Source of the DNA: Piscinibacter sp.
GTDB taxonomy: Bacteria; Pseudomonadota; Gammaproteobacteria; Burkholderiales; Burkholderiaceae_C
NCBI GenBank assembly: GCA_017983795.1
Contig: JAGOAS010000017.1
Coordinates: 1 to 64,000, forward strand
Reading direction: 5' to 3'
Length of the DNA stretch: 64,000 bases
Part shown: in pieces, positions 18,762-27,706 of the stretch
How the letters are laid out: the number at the start of each line of letters is the position of its first letter
Numbering within the stretch: position 1 is the stretch's first letter
Translations under genes and position numbers: made by a program
The notes under the pieces: generated by a model
The model's database searches: none
Told to the model about the DNA's origin: nothing
Seen by the model: only the letters and a program-made list of their open reading frames with translations

Positions 18762-18839
18762 GGCTTGGCTTGCGTCAATCCAAGCCTCGTGTCGGGCGGA
18801 ACACGGCTTGACGCATCCGGCAGCTTGCGTCTGCGCAAG
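18762..18839. promoter_or_regulatory. Two inverted repeats in the divergent promoter
   Basis: Between the response regulator and the PaaK-like ligase, GGCTTGG/CCAAGCC (18762-18786) has an 11-base centre and CTTGCG/CGCAAG (18824-18839) a 4-base centre. Both contain a TTGCGTC core, which suggests repeated operator half-sites, perhaps for the neighbouring response regulator. Promoter hexamers could not be assigned. Confidence 0.4.
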
Positions 18840-18871
18840 AGCTCTGCGCGTGCCTGGGCGAGCATCGCGGC

Positions 18872-20251
18872 ATGGGCGGCGATCTCGACCCCTGGCGCAC
18901 CACCGCGGCCGCGCTCGACGTGCTGGCGCTGTCGCACGGCACGCCGGCGCTGCTGGCCCGGCGTCAGCAGGAGCGGCTCGCGGCGCTGCTGCGCGCCGCC
19001 GAGGCCTCGCCGTTCTGGCGCGAGCGCCTGCGCGGGCACCGGATCGACGACGGCCTGGCCGGGCTGCCGTCGGTGAGCAAGGCCGAGCTGATGGTGCAGT
19101 TCGACCGCTGGGCCGGCGATGCGGCGATCCGCCGCGACCCGGTGCAGGCCTTCGCCGCAGCCCCCGCCAACATCGGCCAGCCCTTTGCGGGGCGCTTCAT
19201 CGTCTGGGAGAGCTCGGGCAGTTCGGGCGAGCCGGGCCTGTTCGTGCAGGACGGCGCGGCCATGGCCGTCTACGACGCGCTCGAAGGGCTGCGCCGGCCG
19301 CCGCTGCAGCCCTTGCGGCGCTGGCTCGACCCCTGGTGCCTGGCCGAGCGCATCGCCTTCGTCGGCGCGACCAGCGGGCACTTCGCGAGCACCGTCACGC
19401 TGCGCCGCCTCGAGCGCCTGCAGCCGGGGTTCGCCCAGCGCGCCTGTGCGCACGACTTCCTGCAGCCCTTGCCGGCACTGGTGGCGGCGCTCAACGCGCA
19501 ATCGCCCACGGTGCTGGCCACCTACCCGAGCGCGGCGCTGCTCCTGGCCGGCGAGGCGCGCGCCGGGCGGCTGCGCGTGACGCTGGCCGAGGTGTGGACC
19601 GGCGGCGAGACGCTCGGCCCGGCGGCACGCGCCGAGATCGAGGCGGCCTTCGGCTGCCCTTTGGCCAACAGCTACGGCGCCTCGGAGTTTCTCGCCCTCG
19701 CATCGGAGTGCGCGCGCGGTGCGCTGCACCTGAACGCCGACTGGGTGCTGCTCGAGCCGGTGGATGCGGCCGGCCGCCCTGTGCCGCCCGGCACTTGCGG
19801 CGAGAAGGTCTGGCTCACCAACCTCGCCAACCACGTGCAGCCGCTGATCCGCTACGAGCTGGGCGACCGCGTCACGCTGCAGGCCGAGCCCTGCGCCTGC
19901 GGCTCGCCGCTGCCGGTGATCAGCGTGCAGGGCCGCAGCGACGACGTGCTCGAGCTGCGCGGCGCGCGCGACGAGCGCGTGCGCCTGCTGCCGCTGGCGC
20001 TGACCACTATCCTGGAGGGGCACGGCCGCGTCTTCGACTTCCAGCTCGTGCAGACCGGCGCGGCGGCGCTGCGCCTGGATCTCGGCGCGGTGCACGATGC
20101 GGCTGCCACGGCCGCTGCCCGCGAGGCGCTGCGCGCATGGCTGGGCGCGCAGGGCCTCGCCGCGGTGCGCGTGAGCACACGCCGCGTCGAGACCTGGCGC
20201 AGCAGCCGCAGCGGCAAGCGGCGGCGTGTCGTCGCGGCGGAAGCGCAGTGA
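18872..20251 (+). CDS. PaaK-like adenylate-forming (phenylacetate-CoA ligase family) enzyme
   Basis: A 459-residue member of the PaaK/CapK-like AMP-forming ligases. The ATP-binding P-loop is SSGSSGEPG (residues about 114-122), NSYGASEF is the family's adenylate-binding core, and LIRYELGDRV then GRSDDVLEL are late conserved motifs. The usual C-terminal Lys domain appears shortened. Such proteins activate aryl or acyl acids as AMP or CoA derivatives. There are no neighbouring phenylacetate genes, so the substrate is unknown. It is divergent from the response regulator and sits 45 bases before the protease gene. Confidence 0.82.
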   Translation: MGGDLDPWRTTAAALDVLALSHGTPALLARRQQERLAALLRAAEASPFWRERLRGHRIDDGLAGLPSVSKAELMVQFDRWAGDAAIRRDPVQAFAAAPANIGQPFAGRFIVWESSGSSGEPGLFVQDGAAMAVYDALEGLRRPPLQPLRRWLDPWCLAERIAFVGATSGHFASTVTLRRLERLQPGFAQRACAHDFLQPLPALVAALNAQSPTVLATYPSAALLLAGEARAGRLRVTLAEVWTGGETLGPAARAEIEAAFGCPLANSYGASEFLALASECARGALHLNADWVLLEPVDAAGRPVPPGTCGEKVWLTNLANHVQPLIRYELGDRVTLQAEPCACGSPLPVISVQGRSDDVLELRGARDERVRLLPLALTTILEGHGRVFDFQLVQTGAAALRLDLGAVHDAAATAAAREALRAWLGAQGLAAVRVSTRRVETWRSSRSGKRRRVVAAEAQ

Positions 20252-20296
20252 GTTTGTGGCACGCTGCGCCACCGCCATGACGTTCGCCGCCTGCCG

Positions 20297-21313
20297 ATGA
20301 CCCGCCCCGCCACCGTCTTCGCCGCCCTGACGCTCGCGCTCGCCGCGGGCTGCGCCCAGATGCCCGAGGCCGGCGCGCCGCGCGAAGGCTTCGTCACCGC
20401 GCTGGCGCGCGCGCTGCCCTTCGCCGTCGGCGTCTACGGCGTGGCGCGCGCCGAGCCCGCGGCCGAAGGCGGCGCACAGGCCGAGGCCGAGCGCGGCGAG
20501 ACGGTGCTGCCCTATGCCCGCGTCGGCGCGGGTTTCATGATCGACGCCGCCGGCCACCTCGTCACGGCGGCGCATGTCGTCACCGACACCGACGAGGTGC
20601 TGGTCAAGCTGGCCGACCAGCGCGTGCTGCGCGCCAGCGTCGTCGGTGCCGATGCCGAGCTCGACGTGGCGCTGCTGCGCATCGCCAGCCCCGGGCCGGT
20701 GGCGCCGCCGCTGGGCCGCAGCAGCCACCTGCGCCCCGGCCACTGGGTGCTCTCGGTGGGCGAGCCCTACGGGCTGAACCGCTCGGTGGCGGCCGGCATC
20801 GTCGGCGGCACCGATCGTCACTTCAGCGACGACCCCGAGCTGCTCTACCTGCAGACCGACATTGCGCTCAACCCCGGCAACTCCGGCGGGCCGCTGGTGG
20901 ATGCGCGCGGCGAGATCGTCGGCATGAACATGCGCACCGTGGTGGGCGCCTACGGAACGCCGGGCGTGAGCCTGTCGCTGCCCATCGAGGTGGTGCTGGC
21001 CATCGCCGAGGAGCTGCGCGCCGGCGGCATCGCGCGGCCGCGCCTGGGCGCCGAGTTCGACGACGTCAGCCCGCAGCTCGCGCTGGCCAGCGGCCGCGGC
21101 ACGACGCAGGGCGCGGTGGTGACCACGGTGCGGCGCGCCAGCCTGGCCGAGCGCATGGGCCTGAGGCCCGACGACGTGATCGTGGCGATGAACGATCGCC
21201 CGATCGGCAGCAGCGCCGATCTCGCGCGCAGCCTGCTCGGCTGGCGTCAGCCGGCCGGCACGAAGCTGGTGATCTGGCGCGGCGCGTCGGTGCTGACGCT
21301 CAAGCTGGATTGA
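20297..21313 (+). CDS. HtrA/DegP-like serine protease, probable lipoprotein
   Basis: A 338-residue envelope protease. The N-terminal signal ends in a lipobox (LALAAGC, Cys19). The trypsin-like domain shows His93 in VTAAHVV, Asp123 in ELDVALLRIA and Ser196 in NPGNSGGPL, so the triad is intact. One PDZ domain follows (residues about 240-338, LGAEFDDVSPQLA, then RMGLRPDDVIVAMND). It is related to DegS/DegP but lacks a second PDZ. Lipidation would tether it to a membrane facing the periplasm. It may be co-transcribed with the ligase, although no functional link is obvious. Confidence 0.88.
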   Translation: MTRPATVFAALTLALAAGCAQMPEAGAPREGFVTALARALPFAVGVYGVARAEPAAEGGAQAEAERGETVLPYARVGAGFMIDAAGHLVTAAHVVTDTDEVLVKLADQRVLRASVVGADAELDVALLRIASPGPVAPPLGRSSHLRPGHWVLSVGEPYGLNRSVAAGIVGGTDRHFSDDPELLYLQTDIALNPGNSGGPLVDARGEIVGMNMRTVVGAYGTPGVSLSLPIEVVLAIAEELRAGGIARPRLGAEFDDVSPQLALASGRGTTQGAVVTTVRRASLAERMGLRPDDVIVAMNDRPIGSSADLARSLLGWRQPAGTKLVIWRGASVLTLKLD

Positions 21314-21316
21314 AGC

Positions 21317-21712
21317 TCAGCCGCGCTGCCGCAGCGCCTGCTCGAAGCGGCCCTGGCAGGCGGTGCAGCGCACCGCGAAGACTTCGGCGGCGAGGCGGCG
21401 CTCGTCGATCAGCTCGTCGCAATCGCGGCACTGGCCGTAGTGGCCGGCCTCCAGGCGCGCCAGCGCTTCGCCGATCGCGCGCAGCTCGGCCACGTCGCGT
21501 GCCACCTCGGCGTCGTTGATGCCGTTCTCCACCTCGGCCTCGGCTTCCTCGCCGCGGTCGGTGGACTCGCGTGCCACCCGCAGCGGATCGGACGCGCCGC
21601 GCGTGCGCGTTGCCTCGACCTCGGCGCGCAGCTTGCGTTCACGTGCCTGCAGCAGCGTGCGCACATGGCCGGCGGCGGGGCTGGCGGGATCGAGCGGGTA
21701 GACGGTCGACAT
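21317..21712 (-). CDS. TraR/DksA-family zinc-finger protein
   Basis: A 131-residue protein of the TraR/DksA family, which bind the RNA polymerase secondary channel. An N-terminal helical hairpin rich in Glu/Arg (residues about 15-90) is followed by a four-cysteine zinc finger: Cys95, Cys98, Cys116, Cys119. The finger has the family's GHYGQCRDCDELIDERRL form. It is shorter than DksA proper (about 150 residues) and lacks its D-x-x-D-x-A loop tip in an obvious form, so a role like the stress-related YbiI/YocK proteins is likely. It is convergent with the protease gene, whose stop is 3 bases away. Confidence 0.85.
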   Translation of the reverse strand: MSTVYPLDPASPAAGHVRTLLQARERKLRAEVEATRTRGASDPLRVARESTDRGEEAEAEVENGINDAEVARDVAELRAIGEALARLEAGHYGQCRDCDELIDERRLAAEVFAVRCTACQGRFEQALRQRG

Positions 21713-21795
21713 CGGGTTCTCCTCTGGGTGTCACGGGCATTGTTGGCCGACCCGGCCCGGGCGTGCTTGACGCCGAGCAATCCACAGGACAGCGC

Positions 21796-22503
21796 TCAGA
21801 ACAGCGTGCGCGCGAACAGCTCGAGCGTGCGCGCATGCGCGCGCGCCGACGAGGGCGCGTGGTAGCTGGCGCGCTCCCAGCAGTTGAAGCCGTGCTCGGC
21901 GTCGTAGAGATGGAACTCGGCGTCGGCGCGGCCGGCGAAGGCGGCTTTCACCTTCTCGACGGCGCCCATCGGGATGTGCGCATCGCGCTCGCCGTAGTGG
22001 AACTGGATCGGGCAGGCGATGCGCGGCGCGTATTCGAGCTGGTCCTGGATGCCGCCGCCGTAGTAGCAGCTCACCGCATCGATGCCGCCGCCGGCCGCCG
22101 CCAGGTAGGCGAGCCGGCCGCCCATGCAGTAGCCGAGCGCGCCGACGCGGCCGGCGCACTCCGGCCGCGCACTCAGCGCCGCAAGGCTGGTGGCGAGATC
22201 CGCGGCGAGCTGGCTGCGGTCGGCCTGCGCGAGCAGCTGCATCGCACGCTCGCGCTCGGCGCCGGCATAGCCCAGCTCGACGCGCGGCGCCTCGCGCCAG
22301 AATACGTCGGGCGCCAGCACGACGAAGCCGTCGAGCGCGTACTGCTCGGCCACCGCGCGGATGTGGCGGTTGACGCCGAAGATCTCCTGCAGCAACAGCA
22401 GGCCCGGGCCGCGCCCGGCGGGCGGGAGGGCGAGGTAGGCGTCGTAATGGTCACCGTTGGGGCCACCGTCGTGGCTGGCGATCGAGATCCATTGCTGGCG
22501 CAT
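21796..22503 (-). CDS. Dienelactone hydrolase family protein
   Basis: A 235-residue alpha/beta hydrolase. The catalytic triad of dienelactone hydrolases is complete: Cys126 in GYCMGGR, Asp174 in YGERDAHIP, and His204 in AEHGFNCW. The N-terminus (AYLALPPAGRGPGLLLLQEIFGVNRHIR) is typical. These enzymes open dienelactones in chloroaromatic breakdown, but many paralogues have general esterase roles, and no ring-cleavage genes lie nearby. The second in-frame ATG was used because it begins at the conserved core; the longer form adds 11 residues. It diverges from the PLP enzyme gene 63 bases away. Confidence 0.88.
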   Translation of the reverse strand: MRQQWISIASHDGGPNGDHYDAYLALPPAGRGPGLLLLQEIFGVNRHIRAVAEQYALDGFVVLAPDVFWREAPRVELGYAGAERERAMQLLAQADRSQLAADLATSLAALSARPECAGRVGALGYCMGGRLAYLAAAGGGIDAVSCYYGGGIQDQLEYAPRIACPIQFHYGERDAHIPMGAVEKVKAAFAGRADAEFHLYDAEHGFNCWERASYHAPSSARAHARTLELFARTLF

Positions 22504-22565
22504 CGCGGTTCTCCGAGTGGGGACAAGCGGCGGCACTATAGACGCGCTGCTGCGATGATGCGCGC

Positions 22566-23762
22566 ATGAACCCCGACCACCCGCCCTGGCACGCCGACAC
22601 GCGCGTGCTGCACGACGACGCCGCGCTGGCCGACGAGGCCAGCGTGGTGGCCCCGATCCACTACAGCGCCACCTTCCGCGCGCGCGATGCCGCCGAGTTC
22701 GCCGACATGGCCAACCGCGCGCGCCACCCGGCCTTCTACACGCGCTACGGCAACCCGCTGCACGAGCGCGTGGCGGCCATCCTGGCCGGGCTGGAGGGCA
22801 CCGAGACGGCGCTGCTCACCGGCTCGGGCATGGGCGCGATCAGCACCACGGTGCTGGCGCTGGTGTCGGCCGGCGACCACGTGGTGGCGCAGACGCGCCA
22901 CTACATGAGCACCGCCAAGCTGTTCGACGAAGTGCTGCCGCGCTTCGGTGCGAGCGCCACGCTGGTGGAGCAGAGCGACGTGGACGCGATCCGCGCCGCG
23001 ATCCGGCCGAATACGCGGCTCATCATGCTCGAGACGCCGGCCAACCCGACGCTGGTGCTGACCGACCTCGCCGCGGTGGCGGCACTGGCGCGCGAGCGCG
23101 GCATCACGACCGTGTGCGACAACACCTTCGCCTCGCCGCTCAACCAGCAGCCGCATGCGCTGGGCGTCGACGTGGTGGTGCACAGCGCCACCAAGATCCT
23201 CGGCGGCCACCACGATCTCACCGCCGGCGCGATCTGCTGCTCGAAGGAACTGGCCGAGAAGATCTGGCGCATGCACATCACGCTCGGCTCGGTGCTCAGC
23301 CCCATGGACGCCTGGCTGCTGCTGCGCGGGCTGCGCACGCTGGCCGTGCGCGTCGAGCGCATCAACGCCAATGCGCTGGCGCTGGCGCGCTGGCTGGAGA
23401 CTCAGCCGCAGGTCGAGCGCGTGCATTACCCGGGCCTGGAAAGCCACCCGCAGCACGCACTGGCCAAGCGGCAGATGAAAGGCGGCGGGCCGGTGATCGC
23501 CTTCGCGGTGAAGGGCGGCTACGAGGCCACCAGCCGCTTCGTCGCCGCGCTCGAGCTGCCCACGCACGCGGTGAGCCTGGGCGGCGTGGAGTCGCTGATC
23601 GTGCACACCGCGGCGATGTGGGCCGGCACCATGAACGAGGCGCAGATGAAGGCCGCTGGCATTCCGCCGAACTTCGTGCGCTTCTCGGTCGGGCTGGAGC
23701 ACCCCGACGACCTGAAGCGCGACCTCGCCAACGCCTTGGCGCAGACGGAGACGGCACGATGA
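22566..23762 (+). CDS. Cys/Met metabolism PLP-dependent enzyme (gamma-lyase/synthase family)
   Basis: A 398-residue trans-sulfuration enzyme of fold type I. Lys210 in VVHSATKILGGH binds pyridoxal phosphate. YTRYGNP (phosphate contact), SGMGAIS and the late SLGGVESLI (substrate carboxylate) are family hallmarks. The reaction could be methionine gamma-lyase, cystathionine gamma-lyase or a related elimination; sequence alone does not decide. The next gene, an SDR enzyme, overlaps by four bases. The pair may act in one catabolic route, with a keto acid made by the lyase reduced by the SDR, but that is inference. Confidence 0.88.
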   Translation: MNPDHPPWHADTRVLHDDAALADEASVVAPIHYSATFRARDAAEFADMANRARHPAFYTRYGNPLHERVAAILAGLEGTETALLTGSGMGAISTTVLALVSAGDHVVAQTRHYMSTAKLFDEVLPRFGASATLVEQSDVDAIRAAIRPNTRLIMLETPANPTLVLTDLAAVAALARERGITTVCDNTFASPLNQQPHALGVDVVVHSATKILGGHHDLTAGAICCSKELAEKIWRMHITLGSVLSPMDAWLLLRGLRTLAVRVERINANALALARWLETQPQVERVHYPGLESHPQHALAKRQMKGGGPVIAFAVKGGYEATSRFVAALELPTHAVSLGGVESLIVHTAAMWAGTMNEAQMKAAGIPPNFVRFSVGLEHPDDLKRDLANALAQTETAR

Positions 23763-24451
23763 ATTCCACGCCAGCCCCGGTCGTCCTCGTCACCGGCGCC
23801 GCCGGCGCGCTCGGCCGCGCCGTGGTGCAGCGCTTCGCCGCCGAGGGCGCGCAGCTCGTGCTGCTCGACCGCGACGCGGCGCGGCTGCATCAGCTCTTTC
23901 CGCAGGCCGCCTTCGCCGACGCGGTCGACATCACCGACGAAGCCGCGGTCGCGGCGACGCTGCAGCGCGCCATCGCCGCGCTCGGCCGGCTCGACGCCGT
24001 GGTGCACGTGGCCGGCGGCTTCGAGATGGGCGACACGGTGGACGCGCTGCCGCGCGCCGCGTGGGAACGCATGATGGCGCTCAACGCCTGGTCTTTCGTG
24101 GCGCTCGCGCACGCCTGCGTGCCGGCCATGAAGCGCCAGGGCAGCGGCCGCATCGTGGCGGTGAGCGCCGCGGCGGCGGCCAATGGCGGGCAGGCGCTCA
24201 AGGGCGCCTATATCGCTTCCAAGAGCGCGCTGCAGCGGCTGGTCGAGACGCTGGCGGCGGAACTCGCCGGCAGCGGCATCGCCGTCAACAGCGTCGCGCC
24301 GACCACGCTGGACACGCCCGCCAACCGCGCCGCCATGCCCGACGCCGACCCGTCGGCCTGGGTGAGCCTGGAAGCGGCGGCCGATGCGATCGCCTTCCTC
24401 GCCACGCGCGCCGGCGCGGCGGTGCATGGCCAGCACCTCAAGCTGGGCTGA
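23759..24451 (+). CDS. Short-chain dehydrogenase/reductase
   Basis: A 230-residue SDR. TGAAGALGR (residues 12-20) is the nucleotide-binding motif, HVAGG near 83-87 replaces the usual NAG, and Tyr151/Lys155 in AYIASK are catalytic. The C-terminal INSV-like segment (IAVNSVAPTTLDTPANRAAMP) fits small SDRs such as dihydropteridine-reductase-like or FabG-like enzymes. The ATG overlaps the upstream lyase stop (ATGA), so it is the second gene of a two-gene operon. It abuts the convergent ketopantoate-reductase-like gene with no gap between the stops. Confidence 0.88.
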   Translation: MNSTPAPVVLVTGAAGALGRAVVQRFAAEGAQLVLLDRDAARLHQLFPQAAFADAVDITDEAAVAATLQRAIAALGRLDAVVHVAGGFEMGDTVDALPRAAWERMMALNAWSFVALAHACVPAMKRQGSGRIVAVSAAAAANGGQALKGAYIASKSALQRLVETLAAELAGSGIAVNSVAPTTLDTPANRAAMPDADPSAWVSLEAAADAIAFLATRAGAAVHGQHLKLG

Positions 24452-25426
24452 TCAGGGCGCGTCGGGGTACAGGCCGTGCACGCGGCCGAACAGCCGCGTC
24501 AGGCCGAACAGCGCGTCGACGTTGGGCGTGGCCACGCCGAGCCGCTGCGCGATCTCGCGCACCGCGCCGACCAGCGCATCGAGTTCGATCGGCCGCTGCG
24601 CCTGCACGTCCTGCAGCATCGAGGTGCGGAAGGCGCCCAGCTTGCGTGTGATCTGGTGGCGGTCTTCGGGGCGCTGCGCAATCGCGCAGCCGAGGCGCTC
24701 GCCGATGGCCGCCACCTCGACCATCGCCGCCGAACAGAAGGCACGCACCAGCGGGTCGTCCAGGACGCGGTCGGCCGTGGCGCCGGTGATCGCGCTGACC
24801 GGGTTGATGGTCAGGTTGCCCCACAGCTTGTACCAGATGGCCTGGCGGATGTCGGCCGAGGCCGTGGCCTCGAAGCCCGCGTGGGCGAGCAGCGCGACGA
24901 CCTGCTGAGCGCGTTCGCTCGCGCCGCCGTCGGTCTCGCCGACGATCAGTCCGTGGCCCATGCGGTGTTCCACCAGCCCAGGCTCGGCGGTCGCGCTGCT
25001 GGCGTGCACCACGGCGCCGAGCACGTTCGCGAACGGGATCGCCGCGGCGATCACGCCGCCCGGGTCGACGCAGTCGAGCGGTGCGCCGCGCACGAACCAC
25101 CATGGCACGCCGTTCATCGCCGGCAGCACGAGGGTGCGCGGGCCGATCAGCGGCGCGAGCCTGGGCGCCAGCGCCGGCAGCGCCTGGCCCTTGAGCGCGA
25201 TGATCAGCAGATCCTGTTCGCCCAGCGCCGCCGCGTCGTCGCTGGCCGATGCGGGCGCGGTCAGCAACTCGCCATTCATGCGCAGCCGCCAGCCGTGTGT
25301 GCGCAGCGCATCCAGCGTCGCACCGCGCGCCAGCGCGCTCACCGTGGCCTGGCCCGCCAGCGCGAGCCGCGTGCCGATGAAGCCGCCGATCGCGCCGGCG
25401 CCGACGATGCAGACCTTCATCATCAT
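24452..25426 (-). CDS. Ketopantoate reductase family (PanE/ApbA-like) oxidoreductase
   Basis: A 324-residue protein of the 2-dehydropantoate 2-reductase family. GAGAIGGFIG (residues 9-18) binds NADPH. The catalytic Lys lies in WYKLWGNLTINPVSAITGAT, and the late R-x-x-E/S segment is TSMLQDVQAQRPIELDALVGA. True PanE makes pantoate for coenzyme A, but this longer form beside a malate/tartrate dehydrogenase-like gene and an FAD oxidoreductase suggests action on another 2-keto acid. Three consecutive ATGs begin the gene; the first overlaps the upstream stop (ATGA), so I chose it. Confidence 0.85.
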   Translation of the reverse strand: MMMKVCIVGAGAIGGFIGTRLALAGQATVSALARGATLDALRTHGWRLRMNGELLTAPASASDDAAALGEQDLLIIALKGQALPALAPRLAPLIGPRTLVLPAMNGVPWWFVRGAPLDCVDPGGVIAAAIPFANVLGAVVHASSATAEPGLVEHRMGHGLIVGETDGGASERAQQVVALLAHAGFEATASADIRQAIWYKLWGNLTINPVSAITGATADRVLDDPLVRAFCSAAMVEVAAIGERLGCAIAQRPEDRHQITRKLGAFRTSMLQDVQAQRPIELDALVGAVREIAQRLGVATPNVDALFGLTRLFGRVHGLYPDAP

Positions 25427-26511
25427 TTCAGCAACGCCGCGATCGCCTCGCCGACTTCGCGCGTGCCGGCCGTGCCGCCGATGTCGCGCGTCTTCGGCGC
25501 TTTCGGGTCGGCCAGCAGCGTCTCGATCGCCGCCAGCACCTCGGCGCCGGCCTGCGCATGGCCCAGGTGCTCGAGCATCAGCGCGCCCGACCAGATCATG
25601 CCGATCGGGTTGGCGACTCCCTTGCCTGCGATGTCCGGCGCCGAGCCGTGCACCGGCTCGAACAGCGAGGGGAACTTGCGGTCGGGGTTGATGTTGGCGC
25701 TCGGCGCGATGCCGATGGTGCCGGTGCAGGCGGGGCCGAGATCGGAGAGGATGTCGCCGAACAGGTTGCTCGCCACCACCACGTCGAACCAGTCGGGGTG
25801 CAGCACGAAGTTGGCGGTGAGGATGTCGATGTGGTACTTGTCGACCTTCACCTCCGGGTAGCTCTTCGCCATCGCCGCGACGCGCTCGTCCCAGTAGGGC
25901 ATGGTGATGGCGATGCCGTTGCTCTTGGTGGCCGAGGTGAGGTGCTTCTTCGGTCGCTTGTCGGCGAGCTCGAAGGCGTAGCGCAGCACGCGGTCGACGC
26001 CGGTGCGCGTCATCACCGTTTCCTGGATGACGACCTCACGATCGGTGCCCTCGAACATGCGGCCGCCGACGCTGGAATATTCGCCCTCGGTGTTCTCGCG
26101 CACCACGTAGAAGTCGATCTCGCCGGGCTGGCGCGCGCGGCCGTTGCGATCCGCCAGCGGCGAAGGGATGCCCGGCATCAGCCGGCAGGGGCGCAGGTTG
26201 ACGTACTGGTCGAACTCGCGGCGGAACTTCAGCAGCGAGCCCCACAGCGAGACATGGTCGGGCACGGTGGCCGGCCAGCCGACGGCGCCGAAGTAGATCG
26301 CGTCCAGGGGCGCGAGCTGCGCGAACCAGTCGTCCGGCATCATCTTGCCGTGCTGCGCATACCAGTCGCAGCTGGCCCATTCGACGGGCTTCCAGTCGAA
26401 GCGGATGGCGTGGCGCGCGCCGACGGCTTCGAGCGCGCGCAGGCCCTCGGGCATCACTTCCTTGCCGATGCCGTCGCCCGGGATCACGGCGATGCGGTAG
26501 GTCTTGCTCAT
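25423..26511 (-). CDS. Tartrate/D-malate dehydrogenase-like beta-decarboxylating enzyme
   Basis: A 362-residue IDH/IMDH-family enzyme most like tartrate dehydrogenase/decarboxylase (TtuC) and D-malate dehydrogenase. The N-terminus is IAVIPGDGIGKEV. The segment YFGAVGWPATVPDHVSLWG is characteristic of this branch. Catalytic residues lie in VRENTEGEYSSVGG and SATKSNGI, and NAD binding in EPVHGSAPDIAGKG. It probably oxidises D-malate or tartrate to pyruvate- or oxaloglycolate-level products. It is co-transcribed with the ketopantoate-reductase-like gene (four-base overlap) and follows the FAD oxidoreductase by 14 bases. Confidence 0.88.
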   Translation of the reverse strand: MSKTYRIAVIPGDGIGKEVMPEGLRALEAVGARHAIRFDWKPVEWASCDWYAQHGKMMPDDWFAQLAPLDAIYFGAVGWPATVPDHVSLWGSLLKFRREFDQYVNLRPCRLMPGIPSPLADRNGRARQPGEIDFYVVRENTEGEYSSVGGRMFEGTDREVVIQETVMTRTGVDRVLRYAFELADKRPKKHLTSATKSNGIAITMPYWDERVAAMAKSYPEVKVDKYHIDILTANFVLHPDWFDVVVASNLFGDILSDLGPACTGTIGIAPSANINPDRKFPSLFEPVHGSAPDIAGKGVANPIGMIWSGALMLEHLGHAQAGAEVLAAIETLLADPKAPKTRDIGGTAGTREVGEAIAALLK

Positions 26512-26525
26512 GGTCGGGTCTCCGT

Positions 26526-27668
26526 TCAGGGCTGCGATGCTAGGCGCAGGCGGCGCACATGCAGATACGCAGCATCCACACCCTGGTCGGCGATGTGGGG
26601 CGGCGTCGGCTCGCCGCGCAGCCAGGCCGCGCACAGTTCACCCATCGCCGGCGCCGTCTGGATGCCGTAGCCGCCTTGCGCGGCGCACCAGAAGAAGCCC
26701 TGGTCCAGCGGGTCGAAGCCGGCGACCAGATCGCCGTCGGCCACGAAGCTGCGCAGCCCGGCCCAGGTGTGGCTGGGGCGGCGGATGGCGAGCGTGGTCA
26801 TCTCCTCGATGCGGGCGATGCCCAGCGCGATGTCGAGCTCCTCCGGCCGCACGTCCTGCGGCTCGACCGGGTCGGCGTTGGCCGGCGAGCCGAGCAGCTG
26901 GCCGGCATCGGGCTTGAAATACCAGCTTTCATCGACGCCGCAGACGCAGGGCCAGCGCGCCGCGTCCACGCCGGCCGGCGGTGGAAACAGGAAGGCGGCG
27001 CGGCGCTTGGGCTGCAGGCCGATGCCCGCCAGGCCGGCCAGCGCGGCGAGCTGCTCGGCCCAGGCGCCGGCTGCGTCGACGATGAGGGGCGCGCGCCATT
27101 CCCCCGCCGCGCTGGCGGCGATCCACGCGCCGTCGCGCCGCGTGAGCGAGGCGACGCGCGCATCGGTGATCAGCCGCGCGCCGTTCGCCTTCGCGCGGCG
27201 CAGAAAGCCCTGGTGCAGCGCATTCACGTCGATGTCGGCGGCATCGGGGTCGAGCAGGGCGCCGTCGACCTGCTCGGGCCTCAGCACCGGCACGCGCGCC
27301 AGCGCCTCGCCGGCCGAGAGCCGGCGCAGCCTGGGCGTGTGCGGCCGCAGCTCGGCCTCCAGCGCATCGAGCATGTCGCGCTGGCCGGGCGCGCCGACGT
27401 ACAGCGCGCCGCGCGGCGCGAGCAGCGGCGTGGCGGTGAAGCCCGCCGGCGGGTTCTCGAAGAAGGCGCGGCTGGCGCGCGTCAGCGCGCGGATCGTCGC
27501 GGTGCCGTAGCTCTCCATGAACATCGCCGCCGAGCGGCCGGTGCTGTGGTAGCCGGGCTGCGACTCGGCTTCGAGCAGCACGACGCGGCGGGTCTGCGAG
27601 AGGAAGGCGGCGATGGCCGCCCCGGCGATGCCGGCGCCGACGATGAGCACCTCGGTGTCGTGGTCCAT
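26526..27668 (-). CDS. FAD-dependent oxidoreductase (DAO/DadA-like)
   Basis: A 380-residue flavoprotein of the D-amino-acid-oxidase fold. GAGIAGAAIA (residues 11-20) and LLEAES form the dinucleotide-binding site. TGRSAAMF is the second FAD contact, and the C-terminal CAAQGGYGIQTAPAMG is the usual flavin-closing motif. Substrates in this family include D-amino acids, glycine and 2-hydroxy acids. As first gene of a three-gene run with malate- and ketopantoate-type enzymes, a 2-hydroxy or amino acid breakdown path is plausible. It diverges from greB 38 bases away. Confidence 0.87.
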   Translation of the reverse strand: MDHDTEVLIVGAGIAGAAIAAFLSQTRRVVLLEAESQPGYHSTGRSAAMFMESYGTATIRALTRASRAFFENPPAGFTATPLLAPRGALYVGAPGQRDMLDALEAELRPHTPRLRRLSAGEALARVPVLRPEQVDGALLDPDAADIDVNALHQGFLRRAKANGARLITDARVASLTRRDGAWIAASAAGEWRAPLIVDAAGAWAEQLAALAGLAGIGLQPKRRAAFLFPPPAGVDAARWPCVCGVDESWYFKPDAGQLLGSPANADPVEPQDVRPEELDIALGIARIEEMTTLAIRRPSHTWAGLRSFVADGDLVAGFDPLDQGFFWCAAQGGYGIQTAPAMGELCAAWLRGEPTPPHIADQGVDAAYLHVRRLRLASQP

Positions 27669-27706
27669 GCGGTGATCGTAGCGTCGGCTGGCAGAATTCC
27701 GCCGAC